From an uncultured Olsenella sp. (lineage in GTDB: Bacteria > Actinomycetota > Coriobacteriia > Coriobacteriales > Atopobiaceae): a stretch of 64,000 nucleotides of DNA. The number at the start of each line of letters is the position of its first letter. Position 1 is the stretch's first letter. The translations under genes were made by a program, and so were the position numbers. This document shows, piece after piece, positions 16,708 to 24,827 of this stretch. The notes under the pieces were generated by a model. It ran no database searches and was not told where the DNA came from. It saw only the letters and a program-made list of their open reading frames with translations. The DNA is taken from the NCBI GenBank assembly GCA_900316105.1, contig ONBR01000004.1, positions 38,162 through 102,161 of the forward strand, given 5' to 3'.

Positions 16708-17922
16708 CTAGGCCAGGTAGCCCAGGGCCTTCCGCGTCAGGCCAAGCCAGGATACCCTACTGACGTCGCAGGAACGCTCAGGCATCTCCAAGGCCTCAAG
16801 CAAGGCCTTGGTCAACCGCCTCTCGAAGTCCGGCAGCTCGGCGGGCTCCGGGATGTCCACTCCCCGCATACGGGGAGGCTTGACCCAGATGATGGGCGGG
16901 TCTGGGACGTTGTCCTCTATCCACTGGCGGACGCCCGGCAGGTCCGTGGCAACGAGCTTGCAGCCACAGGCAAGAGCCTCCACCAACACTAGGGGCAGGC
17001 CCTCATAGAAGGAGGGCAGGCAGAAGATCTCGGACTGGGAGTAGCGACGGGCAAGGTCCGTCTGGGGAATCTTTCCCAGAAGATGTGCGGGCCAGCGAAT
17101 ATCCCGGGCCAGCCTTGTGATGGCCGCATACTCCAGACCATCATCGCTGCGCCCTCCCGCCAGGTCCAGGGAGAGGTAGGAGGTGTCATCAGGCAGCTGG
17201 TCAGGACGGATGTTGTCCACGGCGCGCAGGAGGCTGGGCACGCCCTTTGCCCCCCAGACCTTTCCCGCAAAGCAGATCTTTCCCGCCAGGCGCTCGACTC
17301 CCTCTGTCACCCGAGAAGAGAAGACCTTGTCGTTGATGCCTGTGCCGATCACGTGGATGAGCTCGCGCGGGACTCCAAAGGTTGCCACGATCTTCTCGGC
17401 CTGGGCCTTGTGGAGGGCCAGAATGGCATCCAACCCACGGATGCCTTTGGTGATGCGCTCCCGCTCCAACCTGTGCTGGGCCATCTGGCGCAGGTCTGTG
17501 GAGTGGCAGACCGCAGCCATAGGGATGTCCGGGGCGCACTCGCGGGCGATGGCACAGACCAGGTAGAGGTGGTGACAGATGATCACGTCTGGCTTGAACT
17601 GGTCGATGGCTTCCTGGATGCGATGGTGGAAGGCGGACTCGAACTCCTGGAGCATCTGCGGGGTCAGGTCGCAATAGCGAGTCGCGGGATAGGGCATCAC
17701 ATTGGACATGCCGCACACGTGGAAGGGCAGCTCGGACGTGTCGAAGCGTACGTCAAAGAGCTGGGTACCAGCGGACAGGGTGTCTATGGCATCGTCCGCA
17801 GCCACGCCACAGATGACTGCCGTCTGGTGTCCCAGTTCGCACTCGCAGCGCACCATCTCGGAGAGGTAGACGCCAGAACCCGTACCGTCGGGCTTCTGGG
17901 CCGTGATGTTCAAAATGCGCAT
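16708..17922 (-). CDS. GT4-type glycosyltransferase inside the selenium operon
   Basis: This 404-residue protein has the GT-B fold signature of family 4 glycosyltransferases: an N-terminal acceptor domain (GTGSGVYLSEMVRCECELGH) and a C-terminal nucleotide-sugar domain with the E-x7-E motif in FYEGLPLVLVEALACG. Nothing identifies the sugar or acceptor. It lies between selD (84 bp upstream) and selC (35 bp downstream), on the same strand, so it is very likely co-transcribed with the selenium genes. That placement suggests a selenium-related role, such as making a seleno-sugar as SenB does in selenoneine synthesis, but SenB-like features are not evident and an unrelated envelope role is possible. 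ATG 17922 follows a GGAGA site; a TTG two codons earlier is the alternative. Confidence 0.85.
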   Translation of the reverse strand: MRILNITAQKPDGTGSGVYLSEMVRCECELGHQTAVICGVAADDAIDTLSAGTQLFDVRFDTSELPFHVCGMSNVMPYPATRYCDLTPQMLQEFESAFHHRIQEAIDQFKPDVIICHHLYLVCAIARECAPDIPMAAVCHSTDLRQMAQHRLERERITKGIRGLDAILALHKAQAEKIVATFGVPRELIHVIGTGINDKVFSSRVTEGVERLAGKICFAGKVWGAKGVPSLLRAVDNIRPDQLPDDTSYLSLDLAGGRSDDGLEYAAITRLARDIRWPAHLLGKIPQTDLARRYSQSEIFCLPSFYEGLPLVLVEALACGCKLVATDLPGVRQWIEDNVPDPPIIWVKPPRMRGVDIPEPAELPDFERRLTKALLEALEMPERSCDVSRVSWLGLTRKALGYLA

Positions 17923-18006
17923 AAGCAATCTCCATATACAGGGGACAGGACGTCAACGAACAAACGTCAACGTCCCTCCCCGCTATCCTGCCACATTAGC
18001 GTGCGG

Positions 18007-19047
18007 CTAGACGATCCTCACGAAGCAGTCCTGCTTTTCCTGGAAGACGCCCACCCGAGCAGCGCTGATGTCCAGTGCGCTGAAGGTGTCCAGCATCATC
18101 TGCGCCTCGTCGGGAGCCACGGCAAACATGAGGCCTCCAGAGGTCTGCGGGTCAAAGACCAGGTCTGCCGCCTCGGAGGCAACGCCTTCCTCGATTCGCA
18201 CGCGATCCTCGAAGTAGGTCTTGTTGCGATAGGTGCCTGCAGGGATGATGCCCATGCGAGCGAAGTCATCCGCCTGGTCCATCAGGGGTACCTGGTCGTA
18301 GTGGAGCTCGACTGTCAAGCCCGCACCCTCTGCCATCTCACAGAGGTGGCCTGCCAGGCCAAAGCCCGTAATGTCGGTGCAGGCGTGCACGGTGAAGCCA
18401 TGACCCACCTCAGCCGCGTACTTGTTGAGGGTGCTCATCTCGCGATAGAGGTCGCCCATCTGATCCTGCTCGACCAGGTCGCCCTTGACCGCGGTGTTCA
18501 GGATGCCCGAGCCAATCCTCTTCGTGACAATCAGGACATCGCCTACCTGGGCAGCGCTGTTCGCCAGAATCTGGTCGGGTTTGGCAAAGCCCGTGACGCA
18601 CATGCCGTACTTGGGCTCCTCATCCACGATGGTGTGTCCTCCCGCGATGGTACAGCCAGCCTCCATGGCCTTGTCAGCACCACCACGCAGGACCTCACCC
18701 GCCAGCTCGGGACCCAGGCAGTTGGGCCAGCAGAGGAGGTTCATGGCCAGCGTGGGAGTGCCGCCCATGGCATAGACGTCAGAAAGGGCATTTGCCGCCG
18801 CGATCTGGCCAAAGAGGTAAGGGTCATCCACCATCGGCGGGAAGAAGTCCACCGTGTTGATGAGGCAGAGATCATCCGACACCTTGTAGACGCAGGCGTC
18901 GTCAGAGGTGTCGAAGCCCACAAGCAGGTTCTTATTCGGAGTGTTGGGTAAGTCGCTCAGAACCTGAGCGAGGGCGCCAGGCGCCATCTTGGCCGCTCAA
19001 CCAGCAGCGGTCGTCATCTGAGTCAGACGAATCTTGTCTGCAGACAT
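18007..19047 (-). CDS. selD: Selenide, water dikinase SelD with in-frame UGA (selenocysteine at residue 17)
   Basis: SelD makes selenophosphate from selenide and ATP. The full gene starts at ATG 19047 behind a GAGGGGAGGGG site and reads MSADKIRLTQMTTAAG, then UGA at 18999-18997, then AAKMAPGALAQVL. UGA falls exactly at the catalytic Cys/Sec position of SelD, so the protein is a 346-residue selenoprotein. Calling the gene from the ATG after the UGA would drop the active site. Later motifs are normal: GFDTSDDACVYK, the metal site NTVDFFPPMVDDP, and GGHTIVDEEPKYG. It heads the minus-strand selenium operon, and its own synthesis depends on the downstream selA, selB and selC products. Confidence 0.95.
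18966..18998 (-). promoter_or_regulatory. Candidate bacterial SECIS hairpin in selD
   Basis: Starting within the UGA, GAGCG pairs with CGCTC 23 nt later, closing a GC-rich hairpin placed directly 3' of the Sec codon, as bacterial SECIS elements are. The fold was judged by eye only. Confidence 0.5.
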
Positions 19048-19200
19048 GGGCCCCTCCCCTCGCTCGTCCCGCCATCCCATACGGCGGACCTCATTCCATT
19101 GTAGACACTGGCTTATACTCTTTCAGTCGACATTCGTATGTCATGGCCACCATGTCCCTTTGTGGTGACACGTCGCCAGCAGCGAGCAGGGAGAGAGAAC

Positions 19201-19443
19201 ATGCCCCTCAGGCCAAAGAAGAACACACTCATCGTCGCCTTCGACAAGACCGTCGAGGCAATGGCCATGGAGGAGGCCTGCCAGACGGATGGGGTCCCCG
19301 GGCGTCTGATTCCCATGCCACCCCAGATATCCGCAGGCTGTGGCCTTGTCTGGAAGGCTGACCCCAGCGACCGCGAGCAGGTCCTGGTCGAGATGGACAA
19401 GATCGGCCTAAAGCCCTCCTCCCTCCACGAGCTCCTCCTCTAG
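19201..19443 (+). CDS. DUF3343 small protein (putative Se/S carrier-like)
   Basis: This 80-residue protein matches the DUF3343 pattern: an N-terminal strand TLIVAFDKTVEAMAMEEAC, then GVPGRLIPMPPQISAGCGLVWKA with a conserved Cys-Gly. Members are small and often sit near selenium or sulfur genes, and a carrier role has been proposed. It is divergent from selD across about 150 bp, which supports a selenium link. ATG 19201 is chosen for its GGGAGAGAG site; an upstream in-frame start would add 21 poorly conserved residues. A TATACT box at 19114-19119 could be its -10. Confidence 0.8.
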   Translation: MPLRPKKNTLIVAFDKTVEAMAMEEACQTDGVPGRLIPMPPQISAGCGLVWKADPSDREQVLVEMDKIGLKPSSLHELLL

Positions 19444-19444
19444 C

Positions 19445-19684
19445 GAGACAATGGGGACGGAGCTCTTTGTCTCTGAGACAATGGGGACGGAGCTCTTTGT
19501 CTCTGAGACAATGGGGACGGAGCTCTTTGTCTCTGAGACAATGGGGATGGAGCTCTTTGCCTCAGGTGAGACAATGGGGACGGAGCCGGCACGTTGGTGA
19601 GACAATGGGGACGGAGCCGGCGCGTTGACACCGCCCTGTCCCTTTTGTCTCTGAGACAAAAGGCTCCGTCCCCATTGTCTCATC
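19445..19684. repeat. Array of 30-bp GGGACGGAGC repeats, locus 1
   Basis: Four copies of a 30-bp unit (GAGACAATGGGGACGGAGC + TCTTTGTCTCT) run from 19445 to 19564, starting two bases after the DUF3343 stop. Two shorter variants follow, then an inverted copy (GGCTCCGTCCCCATTGTCTC) ending near 19681. Each unit can fold through GAGACAA/TTGTCTC. Nothing coding is evident here. The same unit occurs at 60790-61112. Confidence 0.9.
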
Positions 19685-19703
19685 CACCGATTGGACCTTC
19701 CTC

Positions 19704-20588
19704 ATGTGCGAGCTCTTTGCCATCAACGCCGCAGTCCCCGTCTATGTCAATGACTACCTGGACGAGTTCTACAGCCATAGCCACGCACACCCGCACGGCT
19801 GGGGACTCACCTACCGTCTGGACGAGGCCAGCCAGCCCGCAACGGCTCCCACCGAGCTCGAGCGGGGAGCCCTAATCCCCGGCTCCCGCGGCGTCGTCCT
19901 CTGGCGTGAGCCCAAGCCCGCCTTCGAGTCCCAGCTCCTCCCCACGGTCCTCTCCCAACCCATAGCCGCCACGCACCTCCAGGCCCACATCCGCAAGGCC
20001 ACCTGTGGCACCCTGCACGAGAGCAACTGCCACCCCTTCCACGAGACTGACGTGATGGGCCGCGACTGGACCCTCATCCACAACGGCATCCTCTTCAACG
20101 AGGGCATACTCTGGGGCTACGACGACCGCGAGACAGGAGACACGGACTCCGAGCGAGTCATGCTCTTCCTCATGGACGTCCTGGAGGAGGCCAGCTTGCG
20201 CACCGGCGGCAGCCTGAACTTCGAACAGACCTTCCGGGCGCTCACCAGCGCTATCACCCAGCTGGGCAACCTCAACAGGCTCAATCTGATCCTGGACGAT
20301 GGCACCTACACCTACGTGCACACCAACACCGACAAGGTCACCCTGCACTTCCGCCAGCTGGACGGGCAAAGCATCATCTTTTCCACCGAACCCCTGGGAC
20401 CGACCGACCAGAGGGAGCTCTGGAAACCCGTACCACAGAACCGCCTGATCGCCTACCGCAACGGCCGCCTGATCAGAGCATCGTCCCCCCACGGCAATGT
20501 CTTTTGCGAGGCAATCCTTGAGGCACGCAAGGCCCTGACCGGCAGTCTCTGGGATCCCCAGGCTGACCCCAACACGTGTGTGGCCTAG
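19704..20588 (+). CDS. Class II glutamine amidotransferase (YafJ-like)
   Basis: This 294-residue protein begins MCELFAINAA, with Cys2 exposed as the N-terminal nucleophile of class II glutamine amidotransferases. Further signature pieces are HPHGWGLTYR, ATHLQAHIRKATCG (oxyanion region) and TLIHNGILFN. There is no attached synthetase domain, as in the YafJ group, so it may act alone or supply ammonia to an unknown partner. The substrate is unknown. It is a single gene following a repeat array and preceding a DEDD exonuclease gene by about 120 bp. Confidence 0.9.
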   Translation: MCELFAINAAVPVYVNDYLDEFYSHSHAHPHGWGLTYRLDEASQPATAPTELERGALIPGSRGVVLWREPKPAFESQLLPTVLSQPIAATHLQAHIRKATCGTLHESNCHPFHETDVMGRDWTLIHNGILFNEGILWGYDDRETGDTDSERVMLFLMDVLEEASLRTGGSLNFEQTFRALTSAITQLGNLNRLNLILDDGTYTYVHTNTDKVTLHFRQLDGQSIIFSTEPLGPTDQRELWKPVPQNRLIAYRNGRLIRASSPHGNVFCEAILEARKALTGSLWDPQADPNTCVA

Positions 20589-20710
20589 CGATTGCGGCAG
20601 AGCCCTCAGCGAGTCCTGTCGCTAGGACGAACCGTCACATCCCAACAACCGCGATGGGCGTCACTGGGCTACACTAGTGCGCGTTGGAAAATCGTCACGA
20701 AAGCAGTCGC

Positions 20711-21673
20711 ATGAACCTTTCCCAGGCAATCGAGCACGCAAACGCCCTCGTCTTTCCCGGCTTCCTGTCGGATGACCAAACGCTCACTGCCGAGCGCGAG
20801 AAGAACGAGGAGGCCATGGGCCTGCTTATGGATGCCTGGAAGAGTGCCCCCACGGGTCAGGAGCCCTTCCCCTTCAGTCTGATTCGCAATCTCGCCGACC
20901 GCAACCGCACCAGCTGTGACTCCTTTGGCATCGACCGTCTCCGCAACGTCTCCCCCACCATGCTCTCGCGCAAGCTCTCGGACGAGGACCTGGTCCGCGG
21001 GGTGGCCGTCCTCCAGCACCGAAGCGAGGAAGAGGTGGCAAGGGTCGCAGGCCCCGGCTGTGCCGACCTGGGCATGGCCTATGTGGAGCAACCCGTCTCT
21101 GGCACCATCTGCGGCATCGACATCGAGACCACCGACCGAGACCCATCACGCGGCTACATCGTGAATGTCGGCCTGGAGTTCATGGACATGACCGCAAAGG
21201 CAAAGCCTGAGCATCCCTTCAGCTCCTACTGCGGCATTCCCGAGATGTATCGCGAGAAGGGCGTACCCCTGGAGTTCGTGCACCACATTACCTGGGACGA
21301 CGTGAAGGACAAGAAGCCCCTGCGCTCCAACAAGAAGATGCAGAAGGCCATCCTTGCCGCTCTGGAGTTGTACCCCTACATGGCGCACAACGCCGCCTTC
21401 GAGGACTCCTGGTTCATGCTGCACATCGACGGCTACGCCGAGGCCCGCAAGGCCGGTCGCATCATCCCCATCGACACACGTGACATATGCCGACGCATCG
21501 ACCCGGAGTACAAGTCCCTCCCCCACGACTCAAAGCCCGCTGCCCTGGAGAGCTGGGCTCGCCGCCGTGGCACCCTCAAGGCAAATCAGAAAGAGACCCA
21601 TCTGGGCCTGGAGGACGTGGACCTGATGTTCAGGACCGTGCAGGCGGAGTTCAAGGAACGCAACATGTTTTAA
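20711..21673 (+). CDS. DEDD-family 3'-5' exonuclease (DNA polymerase III epsilon-like)
   Basis: This 320-residue protein has the three exonuclease motifs: ExoI with Asp137 and Glu139 (CGIDIETTD), ExoII in YMAHNAAFEDSWF, and ExoIII with HLGLEDVDLMF near the C-terminus. The N-terminal 130 residues are a separate, mostly helical region I do not recognise. The exonuclease domain resembles the proofreading subunit family, but there is no polymerase neighbour, so a repair or RNA-processing role is equally possible. ATG 20711 is used; a TTG at 20684 would extend it by nine residues. It ends at a palindromic element. Confidence 0.85.
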   Translation: MNLSQAIEHANALVFPGFLSDDQTLTAEREKNEEAMGLLMDAWKSAPTGQEPFPFSLIRNLADRNRTSCDSFGIDRLRNVSPTMLSRKLSDEDLVRGVAVLQHRSEEEVARVAGPGCADLGMAYVEQPVSGTICGIDIETTDRDPSRGYIVNVGLEFMDMTAKAKPEHPFSSYCGIPEMYREKGVPLEFVHHITWDDVKDKKPLRSNKKMQKAILAALELYPYMAHNAAFEDSWFMLHIDGYAEARKAGRIIPIDTRDICRRIDPEYKSLPHDSKPAALESWARRRGTLKANQKETHLGLEDVDLMFRTVQAEFKERNMF

Positions 21674-21698
21674 GAGCGAGGGACCAAACTGCCTGGGA

Positions 21699-21770
21699 TG
21701 CCACTGGCCTTTGTCCAGTGCTCAAACAGTGCGCTTCGCGCGAACTGCGCCTGGGCAAAGGCCAGGGGCA
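21699..21770. repeat. Palindromic element, core family 1, copy F (inverted)
   Basis: Arms of 20 bp (21699-21718 and 21751-21770) pair with two mismatches around TGCTCAAACAGTGCGC...CGAACTGCGC, the shortened core in reverse orientation. It lies 25 bp past the exonuclease stop. Confidence 0.75.
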
Positions 21771-21780
21771 CCCCCTTCTA

Positions 21781-21981
21781 GATTTGGCCCCTCGCAGGTC
21801 TTATTGCTGGGGTTTGAATTTGTGCGCTTCGCGTTCCGCCCCTAAACTGCGCCTGGACAAAGGCCAGGGGGCGCTCACTCCTGGATTTGGCCCCTCGCAG
21901 GTCTTATTGCCGGGGTTTAAATTTGTGCGCTTCGCGCGAACTGCGCCTGGACAAAGGCCTGGTGGCGCTCACTCCTGGATT
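21781..21981. repeat. Two tandem degenerate copies of the family 1 element
   Basis: Two units of about 100 bp (21781-21882 and 21883-21981) each start GATTTGGCCCCTCGCAGG and include TTTGTGCGCTTCGCG, ACTGCGCCTGGACAAAGGCC and GCGCTCACTCCTG. Each contains half of the core and one arm. With copy F they form a three-copy cluster. No gene is visible in 21674-22022. Confidence 0.8.
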
Positions 21982-22022
21982 TTGTGACAGAATCCCCTGA
22001 GGATACTGCCACGTTGGCTAAG

Positions 22023-22048
22023 AAAAAACCGCCGACTGACGTCGACGG
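22023..22048 (-). terminator. Terminator of the small hypothetical gene
   Basis: On the minus strand CCGTCGAC pairs with GTCGGCGG (one wobble), followed by six Ts. It lies about 40 bp past the stop of the 88-residue gene. Confidence 0.75.
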
Positions 22049-22084
22049 CAGGCTTTATCGTACCTATGTGAGTTCCAGAAGCTA

Positions 22085-22351
22085 TTAGGCCTCGAAGTCG
22101 GCTGCCTCGGTCTTGGTGAGGGGCTTGAGATCCTGCTCGGGATAGGGAGAATCGGCGCCACCAAGGCCCACGACAAAGAACAGGCCCTGCTTGGTCTTGT
22201 AGAGGGTCTCCTCGTAGCCTGCGGGGTCACCGAACTCGCCGAAGGTGCGCTTTGCGACCTCGGTCGACTTCTCGGTGTCATAGGTGCGGCGCTTGCCCTG
22301 GAAAGTCTTAACCTTACGCATGTTCAAATCCAATCGTTCTACGTTTGCCAT
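22085..22351 (-). CDS. Small conserved-looking hypothetical protein
   Basis: This 88-residue protein is hydrophilic, with a charged N-terminal half (RKVKTFQGKRRTYDTEKS) and a hydrophobic strand-like stretch (YKTKQGLFFVVGLGGADSPY). It has no signal peptide, membrane segment or cysteine. I do not recognise the family. Support for a real gene comes from codon use like its neighbours, a proper terminator after it, and a palindromic AT-rich regulatory-like site upstream. ATG 22351 has only a weak ribosome site; an internal ATG eleven codons in is the alternative. Confidence 0.7.
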   Translation of the reverse strand: MANVERLDLNMRKVKTFQGKRRTYDTEKSTEVAKRTFGEFGDPAGYEETLYKTKQGLFFVVGLGGADSPYPEQDLKPLTKTEAADFEA

Positions 22352-22391
22352 TTGCTCGTACCGTTCACGGCAAATAAACTACCGTTGAAAA

Positions 22392-22412
22392 AACAATATC
22401 CCTAATATTGTT
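22392..22412. promoter_or_regulatory. CAATAT palindrome upstream of the small hypothetical gene
   Basis: AACAATAT and ATATTGTT form 8-bp arms around a 5-bp centre in an AT-rich stretch 40 bp before the gene start. The half site resembles that of the longer palindrome near the DeoR gene at 61763-61793. Confidence 0.45.
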
Positions 22413-22550
22413 CAATGTTAAGCGTCGAAACGATTTTTTCACATGAATGCCCCATGCTACCTGCGGTTTCTCCATTTACGAGCAAACAGGCAGCCTAGGG
22501 GGTTCAAAAAGGGCGCAAATCGGAGCCATTGGTAGCCATTGGTCTAGGAA

Positions 22551-22581
22551 AGAAAGCCCCGAAGGCCGAGGCCTCCGGGGC
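22551..22581 (-). terminator. Terminator of htpG
   Basis: On the minus strand GCCTCCGGGGC-type arms (22556-22566 and 22571-22581) form a stem with one or two mismatches, followed by TTTCTTTCC. It lies about 60 bp past the htpG stop. Confidence 0.7.
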
Positions 22582-22638
22582 AAGCATGCACTGCACGAAT
22601 TTCTGGACGGACGCCGGTACGGTGCCAGCCAGCGCATC

Positions 22639-24609
22639 CTACATGAGCTTGGTGACGTTCTGGGCGAACTCCACGGGATCCTCCAGGGGCAGACCCTCGA
22701 CCAGCAGAGCCTGGTCGTAGAGGACGGAACCCAGGAGCTTCAGGCGGTCCTTGTCACCAGCATCCATTGCGGCAACGAGCTTGCCGAAGACGGGGTGGGC
22801 GGCATTCAACTGGAGGACACGCTGGGCCTTGGGTGCCTGATCGGCCTCGGGACCCTGACTGATGACGCGCTCCATCTCCAGGGAGACGGGACCCTCGGCG
22901 GCGATGGTCGCAGGTGCATCGCCCAGGCCGGCAACGGCCTTCACGGACGTGACCTTGTCTCCCAGGTCCTCCTTGAGCTCGTCGAAGAGGTCCTGGTGCT
23001 CGGCGGTGACCTTCTCGGCCTCCTTCTTCTCGTCCTCGGTGGCGAAGTCCAGGTCGGCGGATGCGACGTTGGTGAGCTCCAGGTCGCGGGCATCGGTGCC
23101 CTTGTGTTCGGAGTCGCCGGCAACGGCGTCCTGGTGGTAGTTGCGCATCATCTGGAACATGAACTCGTCCACGTCTTGGGTGCAGAGGAGGACGTCGTAG
23201 CCGTGGTCCAGGGCAGAGCGGACGGCAGGGGTCTTCTCCAGGCGCTCGCGGGCATCACCTGCGGCATAGTAGATCTTGTCCTGGTCCTCAGGCATGGCCT
23301 GCGCGTACTCCTTGAAGGTGACCAGCTTGCCCTCCTTTGCGGACCAGAAGAGCAGGAGGTCGGCCAGGTCGTCGGCCTTCGCGCCGTAGGAGGAGTAGAT
23401 GCCGAACTCGATACCACGACCGAAGTTCTCCCAGAACTTCTCGTAGTCCTCGCGCGCGTTGTCACGCATGTCCTCAAGCTCGGAGTGGATCTTCTTCTCC
23501 ACACGACGGGCGATGGCGCGCAGCTGGGAGTTCTGCTGCAGGGTCTCTCGCGAGATGTTCAGCGAGACGTCGGGGCTGTCCACGACGCCACGGACGAAGT
23601 TGTAGTAGTCAGGCAGGAGGTCTGCGCACTTCTCCTGGATGAGGACGTTGGAGGTATAGAGGGCCAGACCCTTCTGATAGTCCTTGCTGTAGAGGTCAAA
23701 GGGACGCTGACCGGGGATGAAGAGGAGCGCATCATAGGACAGGGCGCCCTCGGCATGGAAGCTGATGGTGCGCAGGGGCTTCTCCCAGTCATGGAAGGAG
23801 GACTTGTAGAACTCGTCATAGTCATCCTGCTCCACCTCGCTCTGGCGCTTCTTCCAGATGGGGGTCATGGAGTTGAGGGTCTCCAGCTCCTGGTAGTCCT
23901 CGTACTCGGGCTTGTAGTCGTCACCGGCATCCTCGGGCTTGGGCTTCTGACGGCTCTTTGTCACCATCATCTGGATGGGATGACGGACATAGTTGGAGTA
24001 GCGCTTCACCAGGTCCTTGAGGCCCCACTCGGACAGGAACTGATCGGTGTCCTCATCCTCCGTGGAATCGCGCAGGTAGAGAATCACGTCGGTGCCGTGA
24101 TCATTTGCGTCGGCACGCTCGCCCTCCCCTGCGGGCTCGATGGAGTAGCCCTTGACGCCGTCGGACTCCCAGGCGTAGGCCTGGTCCGCACCCAGGGCGC
24201 GAGAGACGACGCGGACCTTCTGGGCCACCATGAAGGATGAATAGAAACCAACGCCGAACTGGCCGATGATGTCGATGTCCTCGCCCTGGTGGTCGGCGTT
24301 CTCCTCCTTGAAGGCCTCGGAGCCGGAGTGCGCAATGGTGCCCAGGTCGTTGTCCAGCTCCTCCTGAGTCATGCCGATGCCGTTGTCAGAGACGGTGATG
24401 GTGCGGGCGTCCTTGTCAAATGCCAGGGTAATGGCCAGCTTGGACTGGTCGATGCCCAGCTCGGGCTTCTGCACGGCCTCGAAGCTCAGCTTGTCCAGGG
24501 CATCGGAGGCATTGGAGATGAGCTCACGAAGGAAAATCTCCTTGTTCGTGTAGATCGAGTTGATCATAAGGTCGAGCAGCTTCTTGCTCTCTGTCTTGAA
24601 TTGCTTCAT
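22639..24609 (-). CDS. htpG: Molecular chaperone HtpG (Hsp90)
   Basis: This 656-residue cytoplasmic ATP-dependent chaperone has the GHKL ATPase N-domain: ELISNASDALDKLS with the ATP-Mg asparagine, DNGIGM, and the GQFGVGFYSSF lid/loop. The middle domain includes NISRETLQQNSQLRAI with the catalytic-loop arginine. The C-terminal dimerisation domain lacks the MEEVD tail of eukaryotic Hsp90, as expected. The linker after the N-domain is acidic (PEDAGDDYKPEYEDYQE). It is a single-gene unit. I see no obvious HAIR or CIRCE heat-shock operator upstream. Confidence 0.96.
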   Translation of the reverse strand: MKQFKTESKKLLDLMINSIYTNKEIFLRELISNASDALDKLSFEAVQKPELGIDQSKLAITLAFDKDARTITVSDNGIGMTQEELDNDLGTIAHSGSEAFKEENADHQGEDIDIIGQFGVGFYSSFMVAQKVRVVSRALGADQAYAWESDGVKGYSIEPAGEGERADANDHGTDVILYLRDSTEDEDTDQFLSEWGLKDLVKRYSNYVRHPIQMMVTKSRQKPKPEDAGDDYKPEYEDYQELETLNSMTPIWKKRQSEVEQDDYDEFYKSSFHDWEKPLRTISFHAEGALSYDALLFIPGQRPFDLYSKDYQKGLALYTSNVLIQEKCADLLPDYYNFVRGVVDSPDVSLNISRETLQQNSQLRAIARRVEKKIHSELEDMRDNAREDYEKFWENFGRGIEFGIYSSYGAKADDLADLLLFWSAKEGKLVTFKEYAQAMPEDQDKIYYAAGDARERLEKTPAVRSALDHGYDVLLCTQDVDEFMFQMMRNYHQDAVAGDSEHKGTDARDLELTNVASADLDFATEDEKKEAEKVTAEHQDLFDELKEDLGDKVTSVKAVAGLGDAPATIAAEGPVSLEMERVISQGPEADQAPKAQRVLQLNAAHPVFGKLVAAMDAGDKDRLKLLGSVLYDQALLVEGLPLEDPVEFAQNVTKLM

Positions 24610-24746
24610 GCGACAGGACTCCCTCTTCCAAAATCTAGCGTCATAGGTTCAACATCTACTCTTCTACCCGCCCAAGCCGATATCATACGCGGGAAGAAGA
24701 AAACCTCATGCACTGGCGCTTAGATTTTCGTAACGGAGAAGCTTGG

Positions 24747-24817
24747 AAGGAATGACAAGGGGGCGGGGCTGCGCCGTGAATCTCTGGCGCAAACCCCGCC
24801 CCCCTACATCATTCCTT
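24747..24817. repeat. Long palindromic element past the methyltransferase gene
   Basis: Arms at 24747-24768 and 24794-24817 (AAGGAATGA...GGGGGCGGGG and complement) pair with small bulges. The centre itself contains TGCGCC...GGCGCA. It lies 10 bp past the methyltransferase stop, the same position as the family 1 elements, but its core differs. Confidence 0.75.
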
Positions 24818-24827
24818 CGTGGGTGCG

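Noticed and set aside
17083..18951. Plus-strand open frame opposite the glycosyltransferase and selD genes
   Set aside because: It spans two real genes and their gap and resembles no protein family.
19445..19564. Tandem 30-bp repeats as a CRISPR array
   Set aside because: Units are contiguous with no spacers.
22447..24240. Plus-strand open frame opposite htpG
   Set aside because: Leu/Val/Gly-rich antisense of a well-conserved chaperone gene; no motif of its own.
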